Origin: Microstegium vimineum
Taxonomy: Eukaryota > Streptophyta > Magnoliopsida > Poales > Poaceae
Assembly: GCA_022036555.1 (NCBI GenBank)
Contig: CM039131.1
Span: 40,367,923 to 40,431,922 of the forward strand
Direction of reading: 5' to 3'
DNA length: 64,000 nucleotides
The notes under the pieces: generated by a model
What the model was told of the DNA's origin: nothing
What the model saw: only the letters and a program-made list of their open reading frames with translations
Databases searched by the model: none
Made by a program: the position numbers and the translations under genes
Part shown: in pieces, positions 36,598-48,100 of the stretch
How the letters are laid out: each line of letters starts with the position of its first letter
Position numbering within the stretch: position 1 is the first letter of the stretch

Positions 36598-37204
36598 CTA
36601 TGGGGTGCTCTGCAGTTGGCGTCTTCATTTTTCCAGCGGGTACACTGGTCTCGACGCATCAAATGTAGCATCCGTACCATGCTACTGCTCCTGCGGGCTG
36701 TCGCGCTGCGGTTCGTTGAGTACTCGTACCTGTACGTACTAGCAAGTAGGTAACGGCGACTTGGGCGCAAAGGATTTGAATGCCGGGAGCCGGGCGCGCC
36801 GACGCCGCGGGCCCGGCGGACTCACGTGAACAACTGTGGGTACGAAAGAAAGCATAAACAAAAAACGACTGCCCGAGGAGGAGCAATAGACTGGAGGTGA
36901 GGTGTGTGATGGAAGATGGAATCGCGGTGCGTTTGCTGCAGACGCGTCCCGCGTGCATGATTCCATCCATCGCCTTATCCGGGCTGGATGATTGACTTCT
37001 AACGATCCGTCCAAACCCGTCTCCGGTTCCTCGTAGCAAAATTCCCGGGGCATAAACAATCCACCCCAAGCACACACACAGTCGTCGGCTACTATACGAG
37101 TACTACACTGGTCGGCCCCGGCCCGCTACGTTTCTCCACGCTCCATTGCAAGACATTCATGCTTCAGCTTCCTGTTCCAGCCAGATTAAGATTTGTAATT
37201 CTTT
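36598..37204. other. intergenic DNA, no recognised gene
   Basis: The minus strand is open over about 110-138 codons from 37077 to 36659, in two frames. Neither shows a known domain, so no gene is called. Confidence 0.3.
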
Positions 37205-37327
37205 GGGTCCTGTTTGGAACGTGGAAATTTTTCCCAGTTCCTATAAAATTCCTCTAAAAATAAACTAATTTTTATAAAATTTCTGCACATCTTTTTATTA
37301 AAATTTCTACGATCCAAACAGGCTCAC
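37205..37327. mobile_element. short MITE-like element
   Basis: About 120 bp between GGGTCCTGTTTGGAAC and the complement of GATCCAAACAGGCTCAC. The ends are of the same TGTTTGGA type as at 31965. The interior is AT-rich and non-coding. Confidence 0.55.
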
Positions 37328-37489
37328 GCTATGTCAACAGCCCCGCTAATTTCCCTCTCCAATCACCTGTCCACGCACTTAACACACTGCAAGGACCCCA
37401 GTTGTGTGCTGATCATAAGCAAAGGAGAGACCCGACTCAGCTCAAACTGGACTAAGCTGGCAAGAAACCTCCATGAGGAAGGGGAAAAT

Positions 37490-37626
37490 CAGGGGCGAAG
37501 CTATGTAAAAATTAAAAAAAAAACAGTGATATTAATCAATTTTTCATCATATTGGCACGTCATGACAAAGGTCTATGCACCCACAAGGCAAGTGCACCCC
37601 TCAAATTTTCTCTAGCTTTGCCACTA
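37490..37626. mobile_element. 137-bp non-autonomous hAT element with 8-bp target duplication
   Basis: The ends CAGGGGCGAAGCTA and TAGCTTTGCCACTA form an imperfect inverted repeat related to the element at 34004. A perfect 8-bp duplication GGGAAAAT flanks it (37482-37489 and 37627-37634). It is a minimal MITE-size derivative with no coding capacity. Confidence 0.88.
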
Positions 37627-37634
37627 GGGAAAAT

Positions 37635-39127
37635 AGAAATAAGAATCTGACAGGAGCAGGATGAACGAAAGGAACAAAGCAAACCAAATTGCGCGATTGT
37701 TTACGATAATAAGACATGAGATTATCATGTTGCGTGGCACGGCCAAGTGGAGGAGCGAAGCGCCGGCGCATGAGGGGCGGCTGGCTGGCTGGTGGAGCTC
37801 ACCAGTCATTGCCACCGGTGCAAGTGCAATCGCAAAGCGAGCGAGCTGGCCAGCAGGCGTCAGTAGAAGAAAACCCCCCAGGTCGCGGTCACCACGCGCA
37901 CCCACCTCGGTGCCCGACGAATCCAATCGCCATTACCGTCCTGGCTCTTAAGTTGGAAGTAAGTTGGGAGCTGGGTCCGCCAAATTACTGTGGCACCACT
38001 ACTCTATCTAGTACTAATCAAACTCTCAGCAGGGTTGCTGAGACCTGAGAGTGAGAGCGAAGGCCGAGAAAATCTCTACTAATCTCCGTGGAAATTTCGA
38101 CCACATTGTTGGGTCCGCTGTTGCCGCAAGACAGTTGACAGGGCCCGAGTACATGGCCGGGGCCGCAGGCAGCAGCGAGCGAGGAGCATCTCGCAGATTG
38201 TCAGGGCTGTACCCGGTGCCCGGTGTGGCCTCCTGCGCCAAAAACCGAGCCAGCACGGAAGCCTATGCCTGTAGCGCCAGACCGCCAGGGCTAGGATGTT
38301 GATTTCTCCTATAGCTCTGCCTCTGCTCCAGGTAGAGTCAGAGATTACACAGCTGCAGTGCGTCGCACAACCAAGGGAGGAGCTTACTGTTCCATTGGTC
38401 CATTCATTCATCCGGACTTGTAGTAGTACCTCACACACACACAACACACATACTAGGAGCATAGTACACTACCAAAGGTTGCAAGTTGCAACATGACCTT
38501 AATGCTTGCTTCAACACCTCGCTATCACCACTCCTGCTAGTCCTAATTAAGCAAGCATATCATGTCGTTACGGGTGACAACACCATGTGATGTAGCCAAG
38601 GGTGCACGCAACATGCACCTGTCCCAATACATTATAGATACAGTCCAAGTGCAAGGTGCACACCTCGTCTTCCTTTGGGCGATCGATCAGCCTCATCTCA
38701 TCTTCAACCTTTCCAACAGCACCACCGGCACCAGCAGTCCGGCTCGGCCATTGATGGATGCACCAAACAAGCTACACCTACAGCTACTAGCTCGGAAGAA
38801 GAAAGAAAGACGAAATAAAAACAGCCTTTCGAAGAAATGCTAGGAATTCAAAGTTCTGCGCTAGTTGCTGCGACGCTGCTGTCGCAGTAGAACCCAACCG
38901 GAACCGAAGCTAAACCTAACCTGACCGAATCGACACTCCTAAACTCTAATTAACCCCCACCGGGACTACGCCGACGATACTACTAGGAAAAAGAGAAAGG
39001 GAGGGAGGGTAGTTCAGGTACGGTACAAGGCTATTACGGCCGGGGAAAAAAAAAAATGTACAGCCACCGCTGGGTGGCCAGTCTTCCTTAGCTTGCTGGT
39101 CCGGTGCTGACAGGGAGGGCAGCTAGC
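37635..39127. other. intergenic DNA and 3' region of the GATA gene
   Basis: No gene is recognised between 37635 and about 38900. The part nearest 39127 is probably the 3' untranslated region of the GATA gene. Confidence 0.35.
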
Positions 39128-40819
39128 TTAGAACGACGCCACGGCCGGCGCGGCGGTGGCCACCATGCCGCCTTCCTTCTTGCGGCGCATCTCGAGCACC
39201 TTGCGGTGGGAGTTGGAGTGGATGTCGATCTCGAAGGTGGGGCTGCACGCCGGCGGTACTCGGGGAGGAGCCGACCGGACTTGAAGCGGACGCCGCACGC
39301 ATTGCACAGCGTCTTGGCGCCCTCGGGCCCCGCGCGCCACTGCGGGGTCTTCTGCACGCCACAGTGGCTGCAGCGTCGGTCGCCGGGCCCGGGCTGCATC
39401 GCGGCCGCGCCGGCCGCCGACGGGTGATGAGGAGGGAGTTGCTTCGGCCTGCGCCCGCGCTTCTTGGGCTTGTGCTTGCCGCCCTTGGCGCCGTTCTTGG
39501 ACTTCTTCGACGGCGGCCGCGGCAGCAGGAGGTGGGTGTAAAATCCCTCGCCGAGCTCAAACCCGCCGAACGGGGGCGAGTCCAGACGGAGGAACGGCGA
39601 GAACGAACCTGACGAGGAGCACGAGGAAGTGGTTGCGGTCGACGAGGACGAGGCCGAGTCGGACAAGAACGAGGCGCCCGACCGCGACCACCCAAGGCCT
39701 GGCGACCGCTTGCTGCGCTTCGCCTTCACCGGTATCATCGCCTCCGTTGACAGCGCACAGATGGTCGGCGTGCGCAGCGGCGGCGGTGGCGCCACAGCAC
39801 GGTACGCACCGTCGTGCGCGAGCGGCGGCCGCCGGTGCTGCGCCAGCGGGGGTCGCCCTGCCAACGACGCCGCAACCAGTGCAGCAGCGGGAGGCTGCGG
39901 CTGCGGTGGCAGCTCGGAGAGCGAGTCGTCCATGATACGCGAGACCCACTCCAACTCCTCGACGTCATGCGACTGCGGGAACGAACGCAAGAGCAGCACA
40001 GCTTAAATTAATCAGGATAACCCGAGGGTGGGAGAAGAAGACTGGCGAAAGACGACGTCTTTCCCAGAATAGAAACGGTCAGAGGCCCGTCGAGAAAACT
40101 CACGGGCAGGTCAACCATCTCCGGCGGCGGTGGCGGCGGCGGCGGGAGCTCGTACGTCACGACCGACAACGCCTGCGAGTCCGCTTTCGACGTCTCCTCG
40201 ACCGCGGCGGCTACCGGCGGCGCGTCATCCTCGTGTTCGGCGCCGTCCTTGTCAGGCTCGCCGAACTCCTCAAGGTCCAGCAGGTCCTCAACCGAGAACC
40301 CGTCTTTCTCAACGAGCGCGCCGCCGGTGTCCTCCGCGGTGTCCTCCGGCGGGCCGCCGGTGTTACACTTCAGCGCGTCCATCCTGACGTTATCCTTCAC
40401 CGGCCGCCCGGAAAAAAACACGCATACATACACGTCGTATCTCAAAATCACAAATTCCCAATACCAGAAGGAAGGCAAGCAGGGCGGCGGTTGAAGAAAA
40501 AGTTTTTCGTCTCTGTTTTCTTGTTTATCTCTTGTATAGAATAAATAAATAAAAGAAACCAAAAAAAAACATCCAAAGAATCTCTTTCGGTCGCCCTCAA
40601 TCATCTATCGGCAACTCCGGCCGGCACCGTTCCTTACCAGAGGGCTGCTATGGTGGTGCGCGTACGACGGCATGGCGGAGGAGCCTTGCGGGAAGGCTGG
40701 GGTGCAGGAACCACCCGGAGCTGTGGTGGTGGCGGCGTTGGAGGCGTGGAGGAAAGGCGAGGAGGAGGAGGCGGAGACGGAGGGGGAAAAGGAGGAAGGA
40801 TGAGCGTTTGGTGGAGCAT
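39128..40819 (-). CDS. GATA zinc-finger transcription factor, frameshifted after the zinc finger
   Basis: Three exons fit: 40638-40819 (start MLHQTL), 40104-40383 (MDALKCNTGG, then the acidic FSVEDLLDLEEF motif) and 39128-39972 (SHDVEELEWVSRIMDDSLSE). All joints are GT-AG and in phase, and the first joint reads AALW-MDALK. A basic KPKKRGRRPK nuclear signal precedes the plant-type zinc finger CSHC-x18-CNAC (about 39375-39290), then RFKSGRLLPEYR. At 39250-39252 one base is missing. The direct frame goes on as RRAAPPSR to a stop at 39088, while the conserved tail (SPTFEIDIHSNSHRKVLEMRRKKE) lies one frame away, to a stop at 39128. The DNA-binding finger is unaffected, but the basic tail is lost unless the gap is a sequence error. 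The family binds GATA sites and acts in light and metabolic regulation. An alternative start is the ATG at 40382. Confidence 0.88.
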
Positions 40820-43315
40820 TGAATGGCTGCCGAAGTCCGTGGGCTGCTGCTGAACAAATGACGCGCCGTTTCAACCCTCGCCCCCTCCGCCTTCTCCGAT
40901 ATCACACCTTTTGTCGCGCCCTTCCTCGGCACTTTGGCGCTTTCGCCCCCCGACCTTTACTTTATTTTTCGCCCACCGCGATATCCTATTGCTATATTCC
41001 GATTTATTTTAAAATTCCGCCACCTCGCTAGACTATGCTCTTTTATATTATATGTACAGGCGCCTCCACTTTTGAAAAGAAATGGAGCCAAACGAAAGAG
41101 AGGAAGTGGAAACGGCGCGTCGTGATACGCGCTGACCCAGCGGACGGCCAGGATGGCGTGTCGTCGCGTGGATTAGAGATAAGCGATGAGACTTGGGTAG
41201 TGCGGCCGGGCCGAGGGCACGTGGTGGGCCCGCGGCCGGCCCGGCGCCGCGCTACGGGTTTTTGGAGGTGCCTGTGGCGCCTTTTCAAATGGCGGGTTCG
41301 GCGGGGACGTGGATTGGAGGGGTTCGACGAACTGGACCCGCGCAAGCGCACGCAGGCTGCATGGGCTTCCCGATTCCGACTTGGGTCTGCTGTGGATGCA
41401 GTGGACATCGCTTCGGGTCATTTTCATCTTCTTAGTTTATTATTTATTTGTTTATTTATTTATACTTATAAAATCACCACGAAAATCTTTTGGAAGGAAA
41501 AAGGATTTTGGTTTTTTTTTATATCGTTCCGTGTCAATGCTGGTGTTATCTGTATGGGGATATACAGTGGTATGTGGATACGGTATGCATGTACAGCAAA
41601 GTATTCTAGCGCGTGCATTGATCCTTGTGGATACGGAGCGTACCATGTATGTGCGCTGCTGGATTTGGAAAATTATTGGTGACCAATTGGCCATAGATTT
41701 CTGATTTCGAATTTTGGGAGCGCGTTGTGGATATGGATATCTGCCGAGCTAGACCATTTTCTTGCACGCGAGCACGGGAATAGCATGCATGCTTAGTGAT
41801 AGGCTTCAAGGCTGGAATATATTATTTCCTCACTCGTGAAGCAAACTTGAGTTTTAGAAACCGATAGAAACAAGCAACTATGGACTCTCCCCGGCTTCCA
41901 CCTGCCAGTCATTGGTGCTCGGAAATATGGAGAATATGCCAGGTTTCTACTCGCACGAAAGTGACCTTATCAAGCTTCATAATGTTAGGACGTCGTCAGC
42001 AATTCATCCTGCCAAAATAGAAAGACCATAGGTGTAGACGTTTGCCGCTGTTGCAGTTTTAAGCTAAGAGAGCATACCCTTATTTTTCAAAATAACAAAG
42101 GTCGTGCTCCCGTCGTTTCTACGGCAGATGTTTTTTCATTATTTTATTACGAGAGAAAAACATTATATAATAAGTCAGACCGATAAGTCAAACAAATAAA
42201 ATTTAATGTGACGAAATCCATGATTATGACCTTTTGAAATGGTGAGATTTTACTTGTTTTCTGTGTTTTTTTCTTCTTCTACTTTTACGTATTCCCTTCG
42301 TCGCCGGCTGGGTTTCCACGCTCACGAGCGTACGTGGAATCGAGGAAATTGGCTAGCGTTGTTTTTTGTTCCGTCGAGTTTACGAAAACGTCCCTAGAGG
42401 AAAAATCTTTTTTTTTTTGAAATAAACCGAGAGGAAAAAATCTGCGCGGCGCCGGTCCACGCGCACAGCGGCACAGGCTCCCGCAGCACGGACGAGTGGC
42501 CGAACCGGAACGCAGCTGCCGCGCGTGGGCAGTTTCGGTACAGGTTCCTTCCTGGCAAAGCAGCAAGGCCACCACGGCAGCACCCCTTCGCTGGTGAAGT
42601 AGCCAGCGCATGGCCTCTGCAGGCCTCGTGAGGCTGCCTCGCGGGGCCCGTGCCCTTGGGACCACATACCAGTGAATGATTGCTGTAGCTATAATACTAA
42701 TATAATATCTTCGGGCGTGGTGTCCAAGGTCACGGATGCCGAGTCGTCGTCCAACCTGGCAGGTAGGCAGACGCGTCACGCTCGCGACGTGGCCCTCGCC
42801 GACTGGATTGGACGGCGTGGTGCGGTGCAGAGCACCAGAGACTCGCAGGGTGTGGGGTTCCAGCCACGGCGCTGCTGCGACTTGAATGACGGGCCGGGCT
42901 CTGGTCCTGGGCCGGGCTCGATGACCAACGTACGTAGCGTAGGGCAGTTTCAAAAGCAAGCTGCTGCAGCGAAAACCGACTAGGCGAATCGCGCGCGCGC
43001 GCATGACCCCCGCTTCGGTTTCGAGTTTCGACGACGCGCGGCTGGTTCACGGACCGTTCGTAGACCACGACTCTTCACCGGGGGTTGCCATCGGTGCACG
43101 GCAACAGTAAATAAAGCGGCCATAAACGCCGCAGCAGGGCTGCTGCCTGCTGGGTGCTGGCTTCTGGCGCTGCCCGTATAGGGCTGCTACCTGCTGGGTG
43201 CTGGCGCTGCCCGTACATTCATTGTAGTGAACGGTTCGATCCCTTGGTACACGGTACACGTACACGTGCACTCCAACTCCAAGCATAGTCCTACTCCTAT
43301 CTGCCTAATTATTTA
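40820..43315. other. upstream region of the GATA gene and intergenic DNA
   Basis: GC-rich leader or promoter sequence runs to about 41000. Farther on, 41035-41700 and 42285-43000 give long open frames on both strands (up to 239 codons), none with a known domain. At 43138-43222 a unit of about 40 bp (GGGCTGCT(G/A)CCTGCTGGGTGCTGG ... GCGCTGCCCGTA) is tandemly repeated twice. Confidence 0.35.
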
Positions 43316-43402
43316 GGCCTTGTTTAGATATACATGTATCACTCTCAAACCATGATTTGGAGTGTAGGTTTAAGAAAGATATATATGCGTCCAAATAAAG
43401 TC
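43316..43402. mobile_element. 87-bp Tourist-like MITE
   Basis: The ends GGCCTTGTTTAGATA and the complement of TGCGTCCAAATAAAGTC are imperfect inverted repeats. A TTA target duplication flanks both sides (43313-43315 and 43403-43405), as for PIF/Harbinger Tourist elements. It has no coding capacity. Confidence 0.6.
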
Positions 43403-43405
43403 TTA

Positions 43406-43740
43406 ATTGGATTTAGACATACTACCTGTAAATCTCATCGGTAAAACAAAATAAGTGTGTCAATCCCTTCGTCTTAACATATAAGACGTAACTGTTTTTT
43501 ATTTATACTACGTAATCTAATAAAATGGGCTTTTGTTAGATGTACATACATCAATACATTGTTGAAAAAATAAATAAATATTTACTTGATCTTTAAATTA
43601 GAGGTTGTTGCTCAACCTTTTTCTGAGAAGAATTATACTCATATGTACACAATCAAACAAAGTCAATATAAGCACATGTGCCTTACCCTCCTTATAAAGT
43701 ATATAAACACATATTAATATATTGGAACATTATATACATA
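43406..43740. other. AT-rich intergenic DNA
   Basis: No gene or clear element is seen in this stretch between two MITEs. Confidence 0.35.
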
Positions 43741-44035
43741 GGGTATGTTTCAATCTAATGCTCTAAACTTTATAGCACTTTAGATATCTTTGAGATCTAA
43801 ATCTCTAGCTTGAGGTAGGCTAAAGTTGTAATTAATCTTAAAACACCTATTTAGAGTTTTAGCTCTATATATGTCGGGTACGAAGGTAAGGGGTACCCTA
43901 AACCTTTCGATAAATTAACGCTAAACATAGCAACCATTTTTAAGGCAAAGATCAGCCTACTGTTCGGTAAGACACGGCCCATCAATCGAGGGCCCCCGCT
44001 ACACTGACCGCGGAAACCAGCCACTGGCCCCGGCT

Positions 44036-44170
44036 CTACCTCGACGACGGACGAGGGGTCGGACGAACGACCCCCCGGCTCTACCTCGACGACGGACGAG
44101 GGGTCGGACGAACGACCCCCCGGTTCTACCTCGACGACGGACGAGGGGTCGGACGAACGACCCCCCGACC
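44036..44170. repeat. 45-bp minisatellite in the 5' LTR, 3 copies
   Basis: The unit starts GGCTCTACCTCGACGACGGA, then CGAGGGGTCGGACGAACGACCCCCC. Three near-identical copies stand in tandem. A fourth, diverged start (GACCTCTACCTCGACTTCG) follows. The unit is exactly 15 codons, so frames stay open through the array. Confidence 0.9.
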
Positions 44171-44714
44171 TCTACCTCGACTTCGACCCCCTCAACCTGT
44201 CGACGCCTCGACCTTCCAAGCGCCGTCGACGGACGAGGGCTCGATTGACCCAACCACTCCGGCATGGGTAAAAGTAAAACCACCTGACGACATGGGCGCC
44301 TGCGTCCACTGTCAAATCCGTCAACTCCCCGTCTAGTCCCCGACTCCCGACGACTGTGCCGCCACTGCCGCCACTACGCAAGTACGGACTTCTACAATAC
44401 CCCTCGGAAAGTGAACAGTGCGACCCTCGACGACGGCTTCGGGAACGTGACAGAATCATGCGGGGCTCGACCCCCCCCCCTCGACCGAGGGCTCGACCCC
44501 CTCCTCTTCAACAACTCCGGTACGGAAGACGTCCCATCTGCCCCGTCCCGCTTCGGCCAGGGGACTTCTACTGATGCCACGACCGGGGACGCCTGAAGGA
44601 CGGGAAGACCACGCCGTCACAGTGCTCGATGTCTCTTCGCCAACACTGTGCCGTGGATGCGCCGCCCATACTTCTACTATTAGGACCCTGTACCCTCGAG
44701 TCTCCCCCTTGGTC

Positions 44715-44722
44715 TATAAAAG
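44715..44722 (+). promoter_or_regulatory. TATA box of the gypsy 5' LTR
   Basis: TATAAAAG in a short GC-rich context (GGTCTATAAAAGGGGG). The same box lies at 59410-59417 in the 3' LTR. It is the likely core promoter of the sense transcript. Confidence 0.75.
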
Positions 44723-45079
44723 GGGGACGCCGAGGTAGATGAAAGGGGGGCGCTGGTCAGAGATTTCTTTTTCCAGGTTTCTCTTTGAGGACTCCAATCC
44801 GACCTTGGTTCTCAAGGACCCTAGACCACACCACACACACAGACGCTCGATCGACCCCTCGGGTGGCCGACTCCGTGTAACACTGCTTGTACCCCCCCTG
44901 TACGAGCACGCTTTGGGTGCGAGATAATACAAGTCATCCTCCCCCGCTGGACGTAGGGCCTTCTTTGCCCGAACCAGGATAAATCTTGTGTCCATCTTGC
45001 ATCACGTCTGAGAGAGGGAGCACGCGATATACAAATTTACTCGTTGGTGGTCTTGACCCCCGGGTCATAACACCGACAG

Positions 45080-45098
45080 TTGGCGCGCCAGGTAGGGG
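45080..45098 (+). other. primer-binding site of the gypsy element
   Basis: Directly after the LTR the sequence reads GTTGGCGCGCCAGGTAGGGG. The TGG would pair with the CCA end of a tRNA. I could not assign the primer tRNA. It is clearly not the initiator tRNA-Met type used by the copia element. Confidence 0.65.
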
Positions 45099-45135
45099 GA
45101 TTCGCGTGTCGATCAACTCCGAACTACTCTCTCAG

Positions 45136-48100
45136 ATGGATTCCACCATCCCACCGTTCCCGTTCAACACCGTCATCTGGTTCGGCAGTCTAGGGTTCGT
45201 TTCTACGGACCAGGGCGACTTCATAGTCTTCCCCTCCGCCCGTGGCGTAGACGTCAGCAGTTCCGCTGCACCGGAGCCAGCTAGGATCAGACGACGGCCC
45301 CTCTGCTTGCGACTCTGGCCTGCGATCAGGAGGAGGCGCGAGCGACTTCGACGCGCTCGCCGTCGTGCGAGCTCTGGGGTGCCGGATACCGTTCCCTCGG
45401 TCCCAGCTGGCGACACGGCCCCCTCTCCTAGGGGTCCACTTGACCCACGCTTGTGGGCCGAGGGCAGGCGTCTTCCCGAGTGGGACTTCGACTCTTCTGC
45501 GTCATCGTCCCCGGAGGCTCCCGTGGCTTCTCCGACACCTACGACCCCGTCACCACCGCGCGACCCGTTCCCGTACGGGCTCCGCAACAGCGCCGGGCTC
45601 TACTCTGCTTCCGCAGGGCAGCGAGTACGTACCTACGAAGAGTCTCCATGGACGCCGTCGTGGGCGACGATCGATCCCGTCACTAACCCTTCACTGGGCG
45701 AGCCAGAGCTGCCCCGTACGTGGGGCACGTTACGACGGCGCCTGGAGGAGGAGGAAACAGCCAGGCTCTTCCCCCACTTCTACCACGCCGACTTCGACTC
45801 GGACTCTCCCGACGAGGGTTACGACTCCACTCGGGAGTGCTTCCATCTCGACGAGCAAACCGTCCTTCAGGACGACGTCGACGACACAGCGGACACCGAA
45901 GAAGGGAGGGGTGCCAACGCCACGCCACCTCGAGACGCCGTCCCCCCAAATCCCGATAGAGCCGATCCACCCCCCGACGTCCAGGTTACGCAGGTCCGAG
46001 AGCTCCTCGGCAAGCTCGAGGAAGAGCGCCTGCGTCTTCAGCAGCTTGAACATGCCCTCGAGCGGGATCGAGGGCGTCCTCAGGGTGGAGGAGCTCGCGA
46101 GCGGGCCCGGGAGGTCCATCGGCAGATCGTCGAGGAGGGGAACGCCGAACCTCGAGTCTTCAACCGCGCCAGTCAAAATGTTGTAGCAGCCGCGATGCTG
46201 CTCCGCGACATGCCGGCGCCATCGACCCCCCAGGCACAACGTATTAGGGAGGAAATCCAGGGGTTACTCCAGACTGCGGCCGTCCAGCAGGCAGAGAGCT
46301 CGGCCTCGAGGCGTCGAGGGGCTGCGTCTGAGCGGCAAGCAGCGCCCCCTCGACAAAATCGGGAAGCCTCTGTCCACCAGAACAAGGCGCCCCAGGGCCA
46401 GGTCGAGCCACGACCAGTCCGGGAACGCCTCGTCAACGACCTCCCCCCTCGAGTGAACAATCGACGTCGATACGGCGACGCCGAGGCTCGAGGCTACAGC
46501 GCTCACCGAGGCGGGCGCTACGACAGCGACGAAGATCGATGCCGGTCTCCGGAGCCACCGGGGCCTCGAGTCTTCGGAAGGACTATCCGGCGGGCCTCCC
46601 TGCCAGTACGCTTCCGTCCACCCACCAGCCTGATCAAATACAACGGCGAAACCAAGCCGGAGCTCTGGCTTGCCGACTTCAGGCTGGCATGCCAGCTGGG
46701 GGGAGCCAAAGATGACCTCGTCATCATCCGACAACTCCCATTGTTCCTCTCCGACACCGCTCGAAGGTGGCTCGAGGAACTACCCCCGGACTTGATCCAG
46801 GACTGGTCCGACCTGGTTCGGATCTTCGAGGGCAACTTCAAGGGCACCTACGAGCGGCCGGGCAACTCCTGGGACCTTCGCGGCTGCAAGCAGAAACCAG
46901 GAGAGACCCTCCGCGCCTTCACCCGACGATTCTCAAAGCAGCGTACCGCACTGACTCACATTTCCGACCACGAGGTCATCACGGCGTTCATCGTCGGGAC
47001 AACCTGCAAAGAGTTGGTGCGGGAGCTGGGGCGAAACATCCCCAAGACCGCCAACGAGCTCATGGACGTCATCGCCAACTACGCGGCTGGCGAGGAGGCC
47101 GTTGGCGCATTCTTCCAGATTCCCCCAGCGAAGGAGGAGGGCAACGCGGACGAACCCGGCGGCTCGGACGATGGGCCCAAGAGAAACAAGGGGCCCAGGA
47201 GGAACAACGACGGCAACGGCGGCCAGAAGAAGAAGAAGAAGAGGAACCAACGGGGCCGGCGTGTCGTCGAGCCAAACGTCGAGCAGGACGACGACCCCGA
47301 CGACCTTGTTGCTGCAGCGGACAAGCGGAAGCCTCGAGGGCCCCCTCCCGACGGGGGCGTCTTCGACAAAATGCTGAAAGAGCCTTGCCCCAACCATATG
47401 GGGCCGGCCAACCACCGCCTCGAGGATTGCCGCATGCTTCGAAGGCACTTCGTCCCTCCTGGTCCCAGGAGAGACGACGGCAAGGAAGACCCGCCCTGTG
47501 ACGTCCAAGTCAGGGGCGATGTTCAAAAGGGAGGCTTCCCCGAGATCCACGACTGCTACATGATCTACGGGGGACCCTCGACCCGCCTCACCACGCGCCA
47601 ACGCAAGAGGGAGCGTCGAGAGGTCTTTTCCGTTCGGGCCCAGGCCCCACGGTACCTCGACTGGTCCCACACGCCGATCACCTTCGATCAGGACGACCAC
47701 CCCGAGCACATCCCGAACGCAGGGGTTTACCCGCTCGTCGTCGACCCGATCATCCTCAACACCCGCCTCAGCAAGGTGCTCATGGACGGGGGGAGCAGCC
47801 TCAACATCATCTACGCCGAGACCCTCGACCTCCTGGGGATCCCGAGGACCATGCTCCTGCCCAGCGCGGGGGGGGGGGGTTCCACGGAATCGTCCCGGGG
47901 AAGAAGGCACTCCCAATCGGCCGCGTCAAGCTACCGGTCTGTTTCGGCGTCCCCTCGAACTTCCGAAAGGAAGAGCTGACCTTCGAGGTGGTCGCGTGGC
48001 GAGGCACCTACCATGCCATCATCGGTAGACCGGGGTACGCCAAGTTCATGGCGGTCCCGAACTATACCTACCTCAAGCTCAAGATGTCGGGGCCCTCGGG

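Larger units (their letters stand above)
43872..45078 (+). repeat. 5' LTR of the gypsy element
   Basis: A 1207-bp LTR with three copies of a 45-bp unit near 44036-44170 and a TATAAAAG box at 44715-44722 that sets the start of the R region near 44745. It ends CATAACACCGACA. Confidence 0.94.

Noticed and set aside
42285..43004. 239-codon minus frame
   Set aside because: No recognisable domain or codon pattern; composition suggests a chance frame.
43999..44283. Repetitive GGSFVRPLVRRRGR frame in the 5' LTR, and the longer version at 58514-58978
   Set aside because: It is the translation of the 45-bp minisatellite; the unit is a multiple of three, so the frame stays open without selection.
46933..47916. 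327-codon minus frame opposite gypsy gag and protease
   Set aside because: It is a shadow frame in GC-rich coding DNA, with no splice structure and no domain, unlike the antisense gene farther downstream.
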